Shown piece by piece: positions 32,500 through 41,171 of a stretch of DNA of 55,364 nt. The notes below the pieces were generated by a model. The model was given only the letters and a program-made list of their open reading frames with translations, had not been told where the DNA came from and did no database searches. The stretch's first letter is position 1; every line of letters starts with the position of its first letter. The position numbers and the translations under genes are program-made. The DNA comes from Oscillospiraceae bacterium (GTDB lineage: Bacteria; Bacillota; Clostridia; Oscillospirales; CAG-272), in NCBI GenBank assembly GCA_015064505.1, contig SVSB01000014.1, positions 1 through 55,364 of the forward strand, written 5' to 3'.

Positions 32500-33664
32500 A
32501 ATTAAGCTTGCGCGGTTTTTGCCGGAAAGAAGAATAATTATAACAACCGACGGGGAATGCAGTCGCATCGTTTTTGACGTTGCCATAAAGGCGGGACGTT
32601 ATGCCCGTTGTCTGAGCACAGATCCCGGTATAAGTTGCTTCTGTATAGATGAATGTCTGTACGGAGCTCTATCCTCGCGTCTTGAAAGCATCGGCATCGG
32701 CTGTAAAAGAAAAAGAGGAGCCTTTTACGGCTACAAACGCAGATACGGAGTTCTTTGCGGAATAATTATCTTTCTGGTGATATTAGCATTATTTTCTTCT
32801 ATTCTATGGTCAATAGAAGTTGAAGGCAACGTTAATATGACAGACGAGGAAGTTAAGGCGGTTTTGAAGGAATGCGGAGTGCATGAAGGAATGCCGTTAA
32901 AAAGTCTTGATAACGACAAGGTGCGTATTGAGGCTATGTCAATATCAAAGGATATTGCATGGATCAGCGTTAACCTTATCGGTATGCGGGCAAAGGTAGT
33001 AATTGCCGAAGCGGCAAGAATGCCGTACAAAGACGAAAGCTACGGTTATTCGCACATTATTGCGGCAAACGACGGGATAATTACAGAGATGACAGTGGAG
33101 CGCGGTCAGCCCATGGTAAAGGTGGGAGAGACGGTAAGAAAGGGCGAGCTTTTAGTCTCCGGTATCATTGAGGAAAGAGACGGTGACGTTTCATACGTTA
33201 AGGCTTCCGCGCGAGTATTGGCAAGAACCGAGCACGAGGTTGAGGTATATCAGCCCTTAAAAGCAGAAAAAATCACCGTAAAGCAAGGAAAAATGAGTAA
33301 ATTAACCATTGGTTTATACGGAAAATCAATTATTTTTTCGTTAAGATATGGACTTGACGGGCAAGACTGTGATATAATCCATAAAAGAGGGAGTGTTTCT
33401 CTTTTTAAAGGATTTTCACTTCCCGTGCTGTATGATGCGGAATATATTTCCGAAAGCTCGGTAAGCTCTGTGTCGCTTTCCGAGGCGGATGCTCTTCGTG
33501 CGGCAGAAAAGGAGGCGTACAAACGCCTGTTTTCCATCGGTGAGCTGCAGCTGATATCAAAAAGAATATCGGCGGTAAGCGACGCTAGCGGAGTTACCGT
33601 AAAGCTGTACGCAGTTTGCGAGGAAAACGTTTCTGATGAAATGCCGTTTACGGCAGAGCCTTAA
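32492..33664 (+). CDS. yqfD: Sporulation protein YqfD
   Basis: A 390-residue protein with one central membrane segment (GVLCGIIIFLVILALFSSILWSIEVEGN, about 90-112) and a long outer part with the family VEGNVNMTDEEVKAVLKECGV and GIITEMTVERGQPMVKVGETVRKGELLVSG motifs. Sporulation gene next to phoH in most spore formers. A basic N-terminal third is cytoplasmic. Confidence 0.9.
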   Translation: MNKIKLARFLPERRIIITTDGECSRIVFDVAIKAGRYARCLSTDPGISCFCIDECLYGALSSRLESIGIGCKRKRGAFYGYKRRYGVLCGIIIFLVILALFSSILWSIEVEGNVNMTDEEVKAVLKECGVHEGMPLKSLDNDKVRIEAMSISKDIAWISVNLIGMRAKVVIAEAARMPYKDESYGYSHIIAANDGIITEMTVERGQPMVKVGETVRKGELLVSGIIEERDGDVSYVKASARVLARTEHEVEVYQPLKAEKITVKQGKMSKLTIGLYGKSIIFSLRYGLDGQDCDIIHKRGSVSLFKGFSLPVLYDAEYISESSVSSVSLSEADALRAAEKEAYKRLFSIGELQLISKRISAVSDASGVTVKLYAVCEENVSDEMPFTAEP

Positions 33665-33677
33665 AACGGAGGTTATA

Positions 33678-34706
33678 ATGGCTGAAAATAACGTATATCT
33701 GTCATCGGGCGGTATCACCTCCGCCATCTTTGGCAGCTTCGATAAAAACGCCTCGCTGATCGAGGACGCCTTTGACGTGCGCATTGTCAATCGCAGTCAA
33801 TCTGATGAGGGAGCCGACTGCGTTTCCGTAAGCGGAGACGATGCGGCGTCTGTCAAGGATGCCTGCGAGGTGATAGAGCTTCTGTCGCGCACCGCAATCG
33901 ACGGCGAGACCATAAGCGAGCAGACCGTTGAATACTTTATAGGTATGGTCAAGGACGGAAAGAAAGCAGAGCTTGAGGGCTTTGACGATAACTGCGTTTG
34001 CGTTACGGCGAAGGGAAGACCAATAAAGCCAAAGACCGTTGGCCAGCGCAGATACGTTGATAAGATCAGGCAGAACACCGTGGTTCTCGGTATCGGCCCT
34101 GCGGGTACGGGAAAGACCTTTCTTGCCGTTGCTATGGCAGTTAAGGCACTGAGGGCTAAGGAAATAAGCAGAATAGTGCTGACAAGACCTGCGGTCGAAG
34201 CGGGAGAAAAGCTGGGCTTTCTGCCCGGCGATCTTCAAAACAAGATCGATCCTTATCTGCGTCCCCTTTACGATGCTCTTTACGAGATGCTCGGTGCCGA
34301 AAATTACGCAAAGCATCTTGAGCGTAATACCATAGAGATCGCGCCGCTTGCGTATATGCGCGGAAGAACGCTTGACGATTCTTTCATTATTCTTGACGAG
34401 GCGCAGAACACAACTCCCGAGCAGATGAAGATGTTCCTTACTCGCCTCGGCAATAATTCGCGTGCCGTCGTTACGGGTGACCTTACGCAAACAGATCTTA
34501 ACATTGGCAGAAGAAGCGGTCTTGCGGAGGCGGTAAAGATCCTTGAGGGCATTGAGGACATTGCCGTACACCGGTTTACGGAGCGGGACGTTGTGCGCCA
34601 TAAGCTGGTGCAAAGGATCATACTTGCCTATGAAAAATACGAAAAATCAAACGCCCGACAGGACGAAAAAAAGGGCGAATACAGAGTCAGACGGGGAATG
34701 AGATAA
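33678..34706 (+). CDS. phoH: PhoH-like ATPase
   Basis: A 342-residue P-loop protein (YbeZ/PhoH group) thought to serve in rRNA processing with YbeY. Walker A GPAGTGKT (about 140-147), Walker B FIILDEAQNTTPEQMKMFLTRLG and VVTGDLTQTDL are present; the N-terminal 110 residues include a KH-like region. GGAGG lies before ATG 33678. The stop overlaps the ybeY start. Confidence 0.94.
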   Translation: MAENNVYLSSGGITSAIFGSFDKNASLIEDAFDVRIVNRSQSDEGADCVSVSGDDAASVKDACEVIELLSRTAIDGETISEQTVEYFIGMVKDGKKAELEGFDDNCVCVTAKGRPIKPKTVGQRRYVDKIRQNTVVLGIGPAGTGKTFLAVAMAVKALRAKEISRIVLTRPAVEAGEKLGFLPGDLQNKIDPYLRPLYDALYEMLGAENYAKHLERNTIEIAPLAYMRGRTLDDSFIILDEAQNTTPEQMKMFLTRLGNNSRAVVTGDLTQTDLNIGRRSGLAEAVKILEGIEDIAVHRFTERDVVRHKLVQRIILAYEKYEKSNARQDEKKGEYRVRRGMR

Positions 34707-35194
34707 TGAATTTGAGAATTTTCTTTTCAGATGAACAGAGCGAGATCAAGGTAAAGTACGATCTCAAGATGCTTGTGCGTACTGCCATTAAGGAGACTCT
34801 CGCTTTTGAGGATTTTGGCAGAGATTGCAACGTTTCCGTCACCTTTACAGACGACGAGGGAATAAAGGCCTTGAACGGCGAATTCAGAAATATAGACAAG
34901 CCTACGGACGTTCTTTCATTCCCGATGATGGATGAAAACGATCCGTTCGTTCCCGGGAGAGCCGTTGAGCTTGGTGATATAGTTCTCAATCTGCAGAGAG
35001 CAAAGCTGCAGGGAGAGCAGTTCGGACACGGTTTTGCGCGTGAGGCTGCCTTTCTCGTTATTCACTCCACGCTCCATCTCCTTGGCTACGACCACGAAAC
35101 GGGAGATGAGGACGATGCGGATATGCGCGCAAGGCAAAGCGCCATTGCAGAGCTTTGCGGCTTTGGACTTAAGAACACCACGGAGGTAAAATGA
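34706..35194 (+). CDS. ybeY: Endoribonuclease YbeY
   Basis: A 162-residue zinc endoribonuclease in rRNA maturation and ribosome quality control. The metal site HSTLHLLGYDH (about 120-130) is intact, preceded by TDVLSFPM and GDIVLNLQRAK. It overlaps phoH and era by a few bases. dgkA and cdd, often found between ybeY and era, are missing here. Confidence 0.95.
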   Translation: MNLRIFFSDEQSEIKVKYDLKMLVRTAIKETLAFEDFGRDCNVSVTFTDDEGIKALNGEFRNIDKPTDVLSFPMMDENDPFVPGRAVELGDIVLNLQRAKLQGEQFGHGFAREAAFLVIHSTLHLLGYDHETGDEDDADMRARQSAIAELCGFGLKNTTEVK

Positions 35195-36075
35195 TGAGAT
35201 CTGCTTATATATCGATCGTTGGAAGACCTAACGTAGGAAAATCAACCTTGCTTAACGCAATACTGGGTGAGAAGATCGCCATCGTTTCAAAAAAACCACA
35301 GACTACCCGTAACAGGATAATGGGAGTACACACGGTTGGAGAAACGCAGTTCGTTTTTCTTGACACGCCCGGCATACACAATCCCAGAACCGATCTGGGT
35401 AAGTTTATGGTGGACGCGGCAAAGGGAGCTATCGGCGATGCCGATCTTGCGATCCTCGTTGTTGAGCCACACGGCAACGTTGGCGAGATAGAGCAGAAGA
35501 TAATCGGCAAGATCCGCAAGTGCCAGATTCCCGCCATACTTGTAATAAACAAGACGGATGCCTTTGACGCACAGAAGATCGGTGATACCATTCTTGCATA
35601 TTCTGCGGAGTTCGATTTTGCTGCCGTGGTGCCTCTTTCCGCAAAGAACAATCAGGGCGTGGATATTCTTATAGAGGAAGCATCAAAGCACACGCAGGAG
35701 ATGCCCTGGCTGTTCCCCGAAGATATGATAACCGATCAGCCCGACAGACAGATCGCCGCGGAGATCATCAGAGAAAAGCTGCTCCGAACTCTTGACAGAG
35801 AGGTCCCTCACGGTACGGCAGTCGTTGTCGAAGAGTTCCTTGAGGAAAAGACCATGCTCCGCATCCGCGCAAATATCTATTGCGAGAAGGAAAGCCACAA
35901 GGGAATTATCATAGGTCACAAGGGCGCCGCCTTAAAACTTGTTGGCACCAAGGCGCGCCAGGATCTTGAGGCGTTTTTCGGATGCAAGGTCTTTATCGAT
36001 CTTTGGGTAAAGGTCAAGGAAAATTGGAGAGATAATCCCACCGTTGTTCGTAACTTCGGTTACACGAAGGACTGA
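35191..36075 (+). CDS. era: GTPase Era
   Basis: A 294-residue GTPase that binds 16S rRNA during 30S assembly. G1 is GRPNVGKST (11-19), G3 DTPG, G4 NKTD; the C-terminal KH domain has KGIIIGHKGAALKLVGTKARQDLE. GGAGG precedes the start; ATG 35191 and 35194 are both possible. Confidence 0.96.
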   Translation: MMRSAYISIVGRPNVGKSTLLNAILGEKIAIVSKKPQTTRNRIMGVHTVGETQFVFLDTPGIHNPRTDLGKFMVDAAKGAIGDADLAILVVEPHGNVGEIEQKIIGKIRKCQIPAILVINKTDAFDAQKIGDTILAYSAEFDFAAVVPLSAKNNQGVDILIEEASKHTQEMPWLFPEDMITDQPDRQIAAEIIREKLLRTLDREVPHGTAVVVEEFLEEKTMLRIRANIYCEKESHKGIIIGHKGAALKLVGTKARQDLEAFFGCKVFIDLWVKVKENWRDNPTVVRNFGYTKD

Positions 36076-36076
36076 T

Positions 36077-36847
36077 ATGGCTTCCTTGGACGCTAAATGC
36101 AAGGGGCTGGTTCTTCGCTCAACGGACGTTGGCGATAACGATAAGCTTTTAACTATACTTACCGACGAATACGGAAAGATAACCGTTTCCGCAAAGGGGG
36201 CAAGATCCCTTAAAAGCAGGTTTATGCCCGTTTCGCAACAGTTTGCATACGGAGAATTTACCTTCACCGCGCGAGGCGACTTCAAGTGGCTGAAGGACGC
36301 TACTCTTGCCGAGAGCTTTTTTTCCGTGAGACGTGACCTTCCTTGCCTTGCCCTTGCCTGCTACGTTGCTTCCGTTACAGAGCAGCTTGCCCTTGAAAAT
36401 CAACCGGACAGAGAGCTTCTTCGGCTAACCCTTAATACCCTTTATATGCTTTGCGGGGATAAATATCCTCTTGATCATATTAAGGCCGTTTACGAAATGG
36501 CTGCCGCCTCTGTCGGCGGTTTCACGCCCGAGACGGATTATTGCGGGAATTGCGGTAAATCAGAAGGGCTATCCTATATGGATATCGTTGGCGGTGTTTG
36601 CCTTTGCCGTGAGTGCGTAAAAAGCTTATTTTCCGCAACGGAAATGCCCGTAACGGTTATGCCTATATCTCCCGAAGTGCTTGACGCTGTAAGGTACGTA
36701 TGCACACCGGACGTTAAAAATATCTTTTCTTTTAAGATTCCGCAGCATGAAGCTGAGGAGCTTTCAGATCTTTCCGAAAAGTATCTTCTTGCACAGCTTG
36801 ACTGCGGATTCAAGACTCTTTCCTTTTATCATGAGGTTAAAAACTGA
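36077..36847 (+). CDS. recO: DNA repair protein RecO
   Basis: A 256-residue recombination mediator: OB-fold N-terminus (KGLVLRSTDVGDNDKLLTILTDEYGKITV) and a C-terminal zinc site with CGNCG and CLCREC. ATG 36077 sits just after the era stop with GAAGGA before it. Last base of its stop is the first base of mutS2. Confidence 0.93.
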   Translation: MASLDAKCKGLVLRSTDVGDNDKLLTILTDEYGKITVSAKGARSLKSRFMPVSQQFAYGEFTFTARGDFKWLKDATLAESFFSVRRDLPCLALACYVASVTEQLALENQPDRELLRLTLNTLYMLCGDKYPLDHIKAVYEMAAASVGGFTPETDYCGNCGKSEGLSYMDIVGGVCLCRECVKSLFSATEMPVTVMPISPEVLDAVRYVCTPDVKNIFSFKIPQHEAEELSDLSEKYLLAQLDCGFKTLSFYHEVKN

Positions 36848-39222
36848 TGAACATTACCGAGCGCACTCTTGAAGTGCTTGAATATAACAAAATCAAGGAA
36901 ATGCTTGCTTCCTGCGCTCCCACCAAGGGAGGTGCGCAGGCGGCGCTTGCCCTTTATCCCACTGACGATTTTGAGATGGTACTTCGCCGCCAGCGAAGAA
37001 CCACGGATGCAAAGCGTCTTTGCGATATCAAGGGTATGCCGCCTTTTTGCGGAGTGACTGACATTTCCGATTCCGTTGGCAGAGCAGAGAAATCCGCCGT
37101 GCTGACTCCCCACGAGCTGATAGAGATATCCCGCGTGCTTTCCGCCGCCCGTCAGCTTACGGATTACATTGAAACCGATAAGAAATTCGATACTTGCCTT
37201 GATGACGTCTTTGCATCGCTTACCCCGAATAAATATCTTGAAAATCGCATAACGTCCGCAATTATATCAGACGATATGATCGCAGACGAGGCAAGCCGTG
37301 AGCTTGCGGAGATACGCCGCAAGATACGTGCCGCCAACAACCGCATCAAGGAAGCTCTCAATAAATTCATGAGCGGTGCAGGGTCAAAATTTCTGCAGGA
37401 GAACATTGTTACAACCAGAGGGGGCAGATACGTTGTTCCCGTTAAATCGGAGCACAGAGGCGAAGTAAAGGGCCTCGTACACGATACCTCCGCTTCGGGG
37501 GCTACCGTGTTTATCGAGCCCGCCGCAGTGCTTGAGGCAAACAACGAGCTCCGCGTGCTTGAAAGCAAGGAGCAAAGGGAGATAGAAAGGATACTTGCGG
37601 AGCTTTCCTCCGAGGTTGCGGCTTGCTCCAATCAGCTCTTCCGTAATTATTTGAGTATAAACGAGTTATCTCTTGTTTTTGCCTGTGCTTCGCTTTCTTA
37701 TGAGATGAAGGCAAATATGCCCTCCTTCTCTGAGGAAAGAACCATATCTCTTTATTCGGCAAGACATCCCCTTATCGATAAGGACAAGGTGGTTCCCATA
37801 AACGTGGATCTTTCAGGAGGATTCGATACTCTCGTTATTACCGGACCTAACACGGGTGGTAAGACGGTCACCCTGAAAACACTTGGACTTCTTACTCTTA
37901 TGGCGCAATCGGGTCTTCATATCCCCGCGGCGGAAAATTCCGTTTGCGGCGTGTTCGATCACGTAAGAGCTGATATCGGAGACGAGCAGAGTATAGAGCA
38001 ATCCCTTTCCACCTTCTCATCACATATGGTAAATATCGTGGAAATAATCAAGACCGCCGGAGAGCGTTCTCTCGTTCTTTTCGATGAGCTTGGTGCGGGT
38101 ACCGATCCCGTTGAGGGCGCCGCTCTTGCAACCGCTATCCTTGAAGAGGTACGCAGAAAGGGCGCGCTGACAGCCGCTACTACCCATTATGCCGAGTTGA
38201 AGTCTTACGCCATTGATACAGACGGTGTTGTAAACGCATCCTGTGAATTTAACGTGGAGACGCTGCGCCCCACATACCGTCTTATTATGGGTACCCCCGG
38301 CAAATCAAACGCCTTTGCCATTGCGGGAAAGCTTGGAATTGACGAGGCCATTATCGACAGAGCGGCACAGCTCGTTTCCGGCGACGTTAAAAAGTTTGAA
38401 TCCGTAATTGAAAAGCTTGATCAGAGCAGAATAGAAGCCGAAAGGATCAAGGCAGAGCTGCAGGCAGAAAGAGAAGCCTTTACAAAATTCAAAGCCGATT
38501 CCGAAAAACGCATTAATTCCATGAATGCGGAAAAGGAACGTGAGATCGAGGCCGCCCGCACGAAGGTGCGCCAGACTCTTGACGGTGCCAGGGCTACGGC
38601 TGAATTCGTTTTTGAAGAGATAGAAAAGCTCCGTAAGCAGAAGGCAAAGGATCTTACTGCGGAGGAGCTTGCCAAAAAGAAAAAAGAGCTCCGCGATGCA
38701 ATGCGCCGTGGGGAGGAGAACGCCTCCGATATCAATAAAGATGCGGACGACGATTACGTATTGCCCCGAGCACTTAAAAAGGGCGACGACGTCAAGATGC
38801 GCAATATCGGTAAGCGCGGAGTGCTTCTTGAAGATCCCGACCGATCGGGTAACGTGCGCATTCAGTGCGGTGCCGTTATCACAAGAACCAATGTAAGCAA
38901 TCTCCGTCTCCTTGATAAGGAGGACAAGCCCAAGGAAAAGCAGGAAAAGAGCGTTCACCGCGTTACGGCCGCGGGAGGCTTTTCTCCCGAGCTTGATCTT
39001 CGCGGTCAGCTTACCGATGATGCCTGGTTCATGTGCGATAAATATATAGACGATGCAATGATGGCCAACATCCGTTCCGTCAGAATCATTCACGGAAAGG
39101 GAACGGGAGCGCTCCGCAGCTATCTGTGGTCTTGGTTTAAGGGAGATTGCAGAATTGCATCCTACCGACTGGGCGTTCACGGAGAAGGGGATAGCGGAGT
39201 AACGATCCTTGAACTAAAATAA
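36847..39222 (+). CDS. mutS2: Endonuclease MutS2
   Basis: A 791-residue MutS-family ATPase with a C-terminal Smr domain. It acts on branched DNA and, in B. subtilis, on collided ribosomes. Walker A is TGPNTGGKT (about 332-340); a Walker B with LFDELGAGTDPVEG follows. A long coiled coil (about 520-640) leads to the Smr domain (about 714-791; LDLRGQLTDDAW and IIHGKGTGALR). In the usual place after recO. Confidence 0.94.
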   Translation: MNITERTLEVLEYNKIKEMLASCAPTKGGAQAALALYPTDDFEMVLRRQRRTTDAKRLCDIKGMPPFCGVTDISDSVGRAEKSAVLTPHELIEISRVLSAARQLTDYIETDKKFDTCLDDVFASLTPNKYLENRITSAIISDDMIADEASRELAEIRRKIRAANNRIKEALNKFMSGAGSKFLQENIVTTRGGRYVVPVKSEHRGEVKGLVHDTSASGATVFIEPAAVLEANNELRVLESKEQREIERILAELSSEVAACSNQLFRNYLSINELSLVFACASLSYEMKANMPSFSEERTISLYSARHPLIDKDKVVPINVDLSGGFDTLVITGPNTGGKTVTLKTLGLLTLMAQSGLHIPAAENSVCGVFDHVRADIGDEQSIEQSLSTFSSHMVNIVEIIKTAGERSLVLFDELGAGTDPVEGAALATAILEEVRRKGALTAATTHYAELKSYAIDTDGVVNASCEFNVETLRPTYRLIMGTPGKSNAFAIAGKLGIDEAIIDRAAQLVSGDVKKFESVIEKLDQSRIEAERIKAELQAEREAFTKFKADSEKRINSMNAEKEREIEAARTKVRQTLDGARATAEFVFEEIEKLRKQKAKDLTAEELAKKKKELRDAMRRGEENASDINKDADDDYVLPRALKKGDDVKMRNIGKRGVLLEDPDRSGNVRIQCGAVITRTNVSNLRLLDKEDKPKEKQEKSVHRVTAAGGFSPELDLRGQLTDDAWFMCDKYIDDAMMANIRSVRIIHGKGTGALRSYLWSWFKGDCRIASYRLGVHGEGDSGVTILELK

Positions 39223-39231
39223 GGAGTAATT

Positions 39232-40569
39232 ATGCGAAATTCTAAGAATCGCGATAAGCTTTTGCTTATAATTTCCATCATCGTTGCGATTTGTGTTGCA
39301 GTTGCTTTTGCCCTTGCAGAGCGTCAGCCCGACCGGCCCGCAGGGACAGAGCCCGATGATACGGATTCTGCCGTAATTTCCGATACTACCTCAGATATTA
39401 CGGATGAGATCACAACTGCGAAGGTGACGGATGCTCCCGTAACGACGGAGGATCCCGTAACTGAGCCTCCCGCCACCGAGCCGCCGACCACAGAGCCTCC
39501 TCCGGTTGAGAAGGTAATATCCGTTCTTGCTTGCGGCGACAATTTGCTTTACAGACCGAACACTTTTGAAGCAGATGAACGGGCAACTGACGGAAAGCGC
39601 AGTTATACGTTTACCTACGAAAACGTGCGTGAGCTTCTGAGCTCTGCAGATATTTCCTTTATAAATCAGGAAACGCTGCTATGCGGAGGTAACACCGGTT
39701 ATCCTTTGTTCAACAGCCCCTTTGAGGTTGCAGATACACTTGCAGAGCTTGGCTTTGACGTTGCCAATATAGCAACCAACCATATGCTTGACGTTGGGTA
39801 CGATTACGGGGTTTATTCAACGGGTGAGGGAATTGCGGTCAGCCGCAAAACTCTTGAAGGTAAGGGCATCCTTGCCATCGGCGGTTACGACAGTGAGGAC
39901 GACTTCAAAAGCATTCGCATCATCGAGCGCGAAGGTGTAAGGATAGCTTTCCTCGCCTTTACCGACAGCACAAACACCATCAAGCTTTCTCCCGATAGCG
40001 ATATTTTTATCCCTTATCTTACAGAGGAAAACGTGCGCACCGCAGTTTCTCTTGCAAAGGAGATGGCGGACGTGGTTATCGTCTCCGCCCATTGGGGCGT
40101 TGACAGCTCTCGTAACGTTACGGATGAGCAGAGAACCTTTGCTAAACTTTTTGCTGATCTTGGCGTTGACGCGGTTATCGGGCATCACTCCCATATCGTC
40201 CACCCCATCGAATGGATAGAGGGCAAGGACGGCAACAAGATGCTTTGCGCTTATTCTCTTGGCAATTTTATCGGTATTATGGAATATCCCCTCACCATTC
40301 TTGGCGGTATTCTCACTTTTGATATTCATACCCTTGAGGGCAGCAAGCCTTGGATAGAGAACGTGGGATTCGTTCCAACGGTATATCATTACAACAGATA
40401 CTATCGCAATAACGTGATCTACTATCTGGAGGACTATACAAACGATCTTGCTGACGAGCACGGCGTTTATCTTTGCTATTACAACCGTTTTACCGTAGAG
40501 GAATTAAGCGAGTACCTTGAAGATACCGTAGGTAAAGAGTTTTTAAGAAGCAAGAATGACTACAGATAA
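39232..40569 (+). CDS. CapA/PgsA-like protein on a Thr/Pro stalk
   Basis: A 445-residue membrane-anchored protein: membrane segment (about 10-28), a stalk rich in Thr, Pro, Asp and Glu with TEPPATEPPTTEPPP (about 35-92), then a CapA-type metallophosphatase-like domain with ACGDNLLYRPN, NIATNHMLDVG, SAHWGVD and DAVIGHHSHI. CapA-like proteins are linked to poly-gamma-glutamate or other cell-surface polymers; the rest of a cap operon is absent, so the role is open. The stalk closely resembles that of the SGNH hydrolase at 11217-12263. Confidence 0.87.
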   Translation: MRNSKNRDKLLLIISIIVAICVAVAFALAERQPDRPAGTEPDDTDSAVISDTTSDITDEITTAKVTDAPVTTEDPVTEPPATEPPTTEPPPVEKVISVLACGDNLLYRPNTFEADERATDGKRSYTFTYENVRELLSSADISFINQETLLCGGNTGYPLFNSPFEVADTLAELGFDVANIATNHMLDVGYDYGVYSTGEGIAVSRKTLEGKGILAIGGYDSEDDFKSIRIIEREGVRIAFLAFTDSTNTIKLSPDSDIFIPYLTEENVRTAVSLAKEMADVVIVSAHWGVDSSRNVTDEQRTFAKLFADLGVDAVIGHHSHIVHPIEWIEGKDGNKMLCAYSLGNFIGIMEYPLTILGGILTFDIHTLEGSKPWIENVGFVPTVYHYNRYYRNNVIYYLEDYTNDLADEHGVYLCYYNRFTVEELSEYLEDTVGKEFLRSKNDYR

Positions 40570-41134
40570 GCTTGAATATACCATTAAGCGCTCGCGGCGC
40601 AAGACACTTGCCATTCGCGTTGAGCGTGACGGAACGATTACGGTCCTTGCGCCTTTGCGTGCTTCCGCAAGTTTGATTGCCGAAGCCGTTGAGAAAAACA
40701 GGGAGTGGATAAATAAAAAAAGAGCACTTCTGGCTGAAGTGACGTCAAAATACGACCGTACACCCATAACCGAGGATGAGCTCTGCAGGCTTCTTGCCGA
40801 AGCAAAGGAGTATATTCCCAAGAGAGTTTCTTTTCTTGCGGATGAATTTAAAGTGAGCATCGGCAAAGTATCTGTCAAGGCAATGCGATCAAAATGGGGA
40901 AGCTGCTCAGGAAAAAGGAATATCAGCATAAACTGTCTCCTTATGCTCGCGCCCCGCGAGGTGCTTGATTATATTATCATTCACGAGCTTTGCCACGTTA
41001 CCCATATGGACCACTCGAAGAGCTTTTATGCTCTTGTGGATCAGCGCTGTGATTTCAGAAAAAGCAGTGAAAAATGGCTGAAAACAGAGGGTTCTGCCAT
41101 AATAGATCGCGCAAAGCGCGGAGCATTCAGCTAA
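40556..41134 (+). CDS. YgjP-like metallopeptidase domain protein
   Basis: A 192-residue protein of the YgjP/WLM/SprT-like zinc peptidase group. HELCHVTHMDHSKSFY (about 142-157) gives the HExxH zinc site and a third His; KWGSCSGKRNISINCLLMLAP before it is family typical. Substrate unknown. It overlaps the CapA-like gene by 14 bases. Confidence 0.88.
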   Translation: MTTDKLEYTIKRSRRKTLAIRVERDGTITVLAPLRASASLIAEAVEKNREWINKKRALLAEVTSKYDRTPITEDELCRLLAEAKEYIPKRVSFLADEFKVSIGKVSVKAMRSKWGSCSGKRNISINCLLMLAPREVLDYIIIHELCHVTHMDHSKSFYALVDQRCDFRKSSEKWLKTEGSAIIDRAKRGAFS

Positions 41135-41137
41135 TGA

Positions 41138-41170
41138 AAAAAGCCGATACGCCAGGCGTATCGGCTTTTT
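41138..41170. terminator. Bidirectional terminator between convergent genes
   Basis: AAAAAGCCGATACGC and GCGTATCGGCTTTTT form a 15-bp perfect stem with loop CAG. It ends the yqfC-to-YgjP run and the leftward GH43-like gene. Confidence 0.9.
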
Positions 41171-41171
41171 C

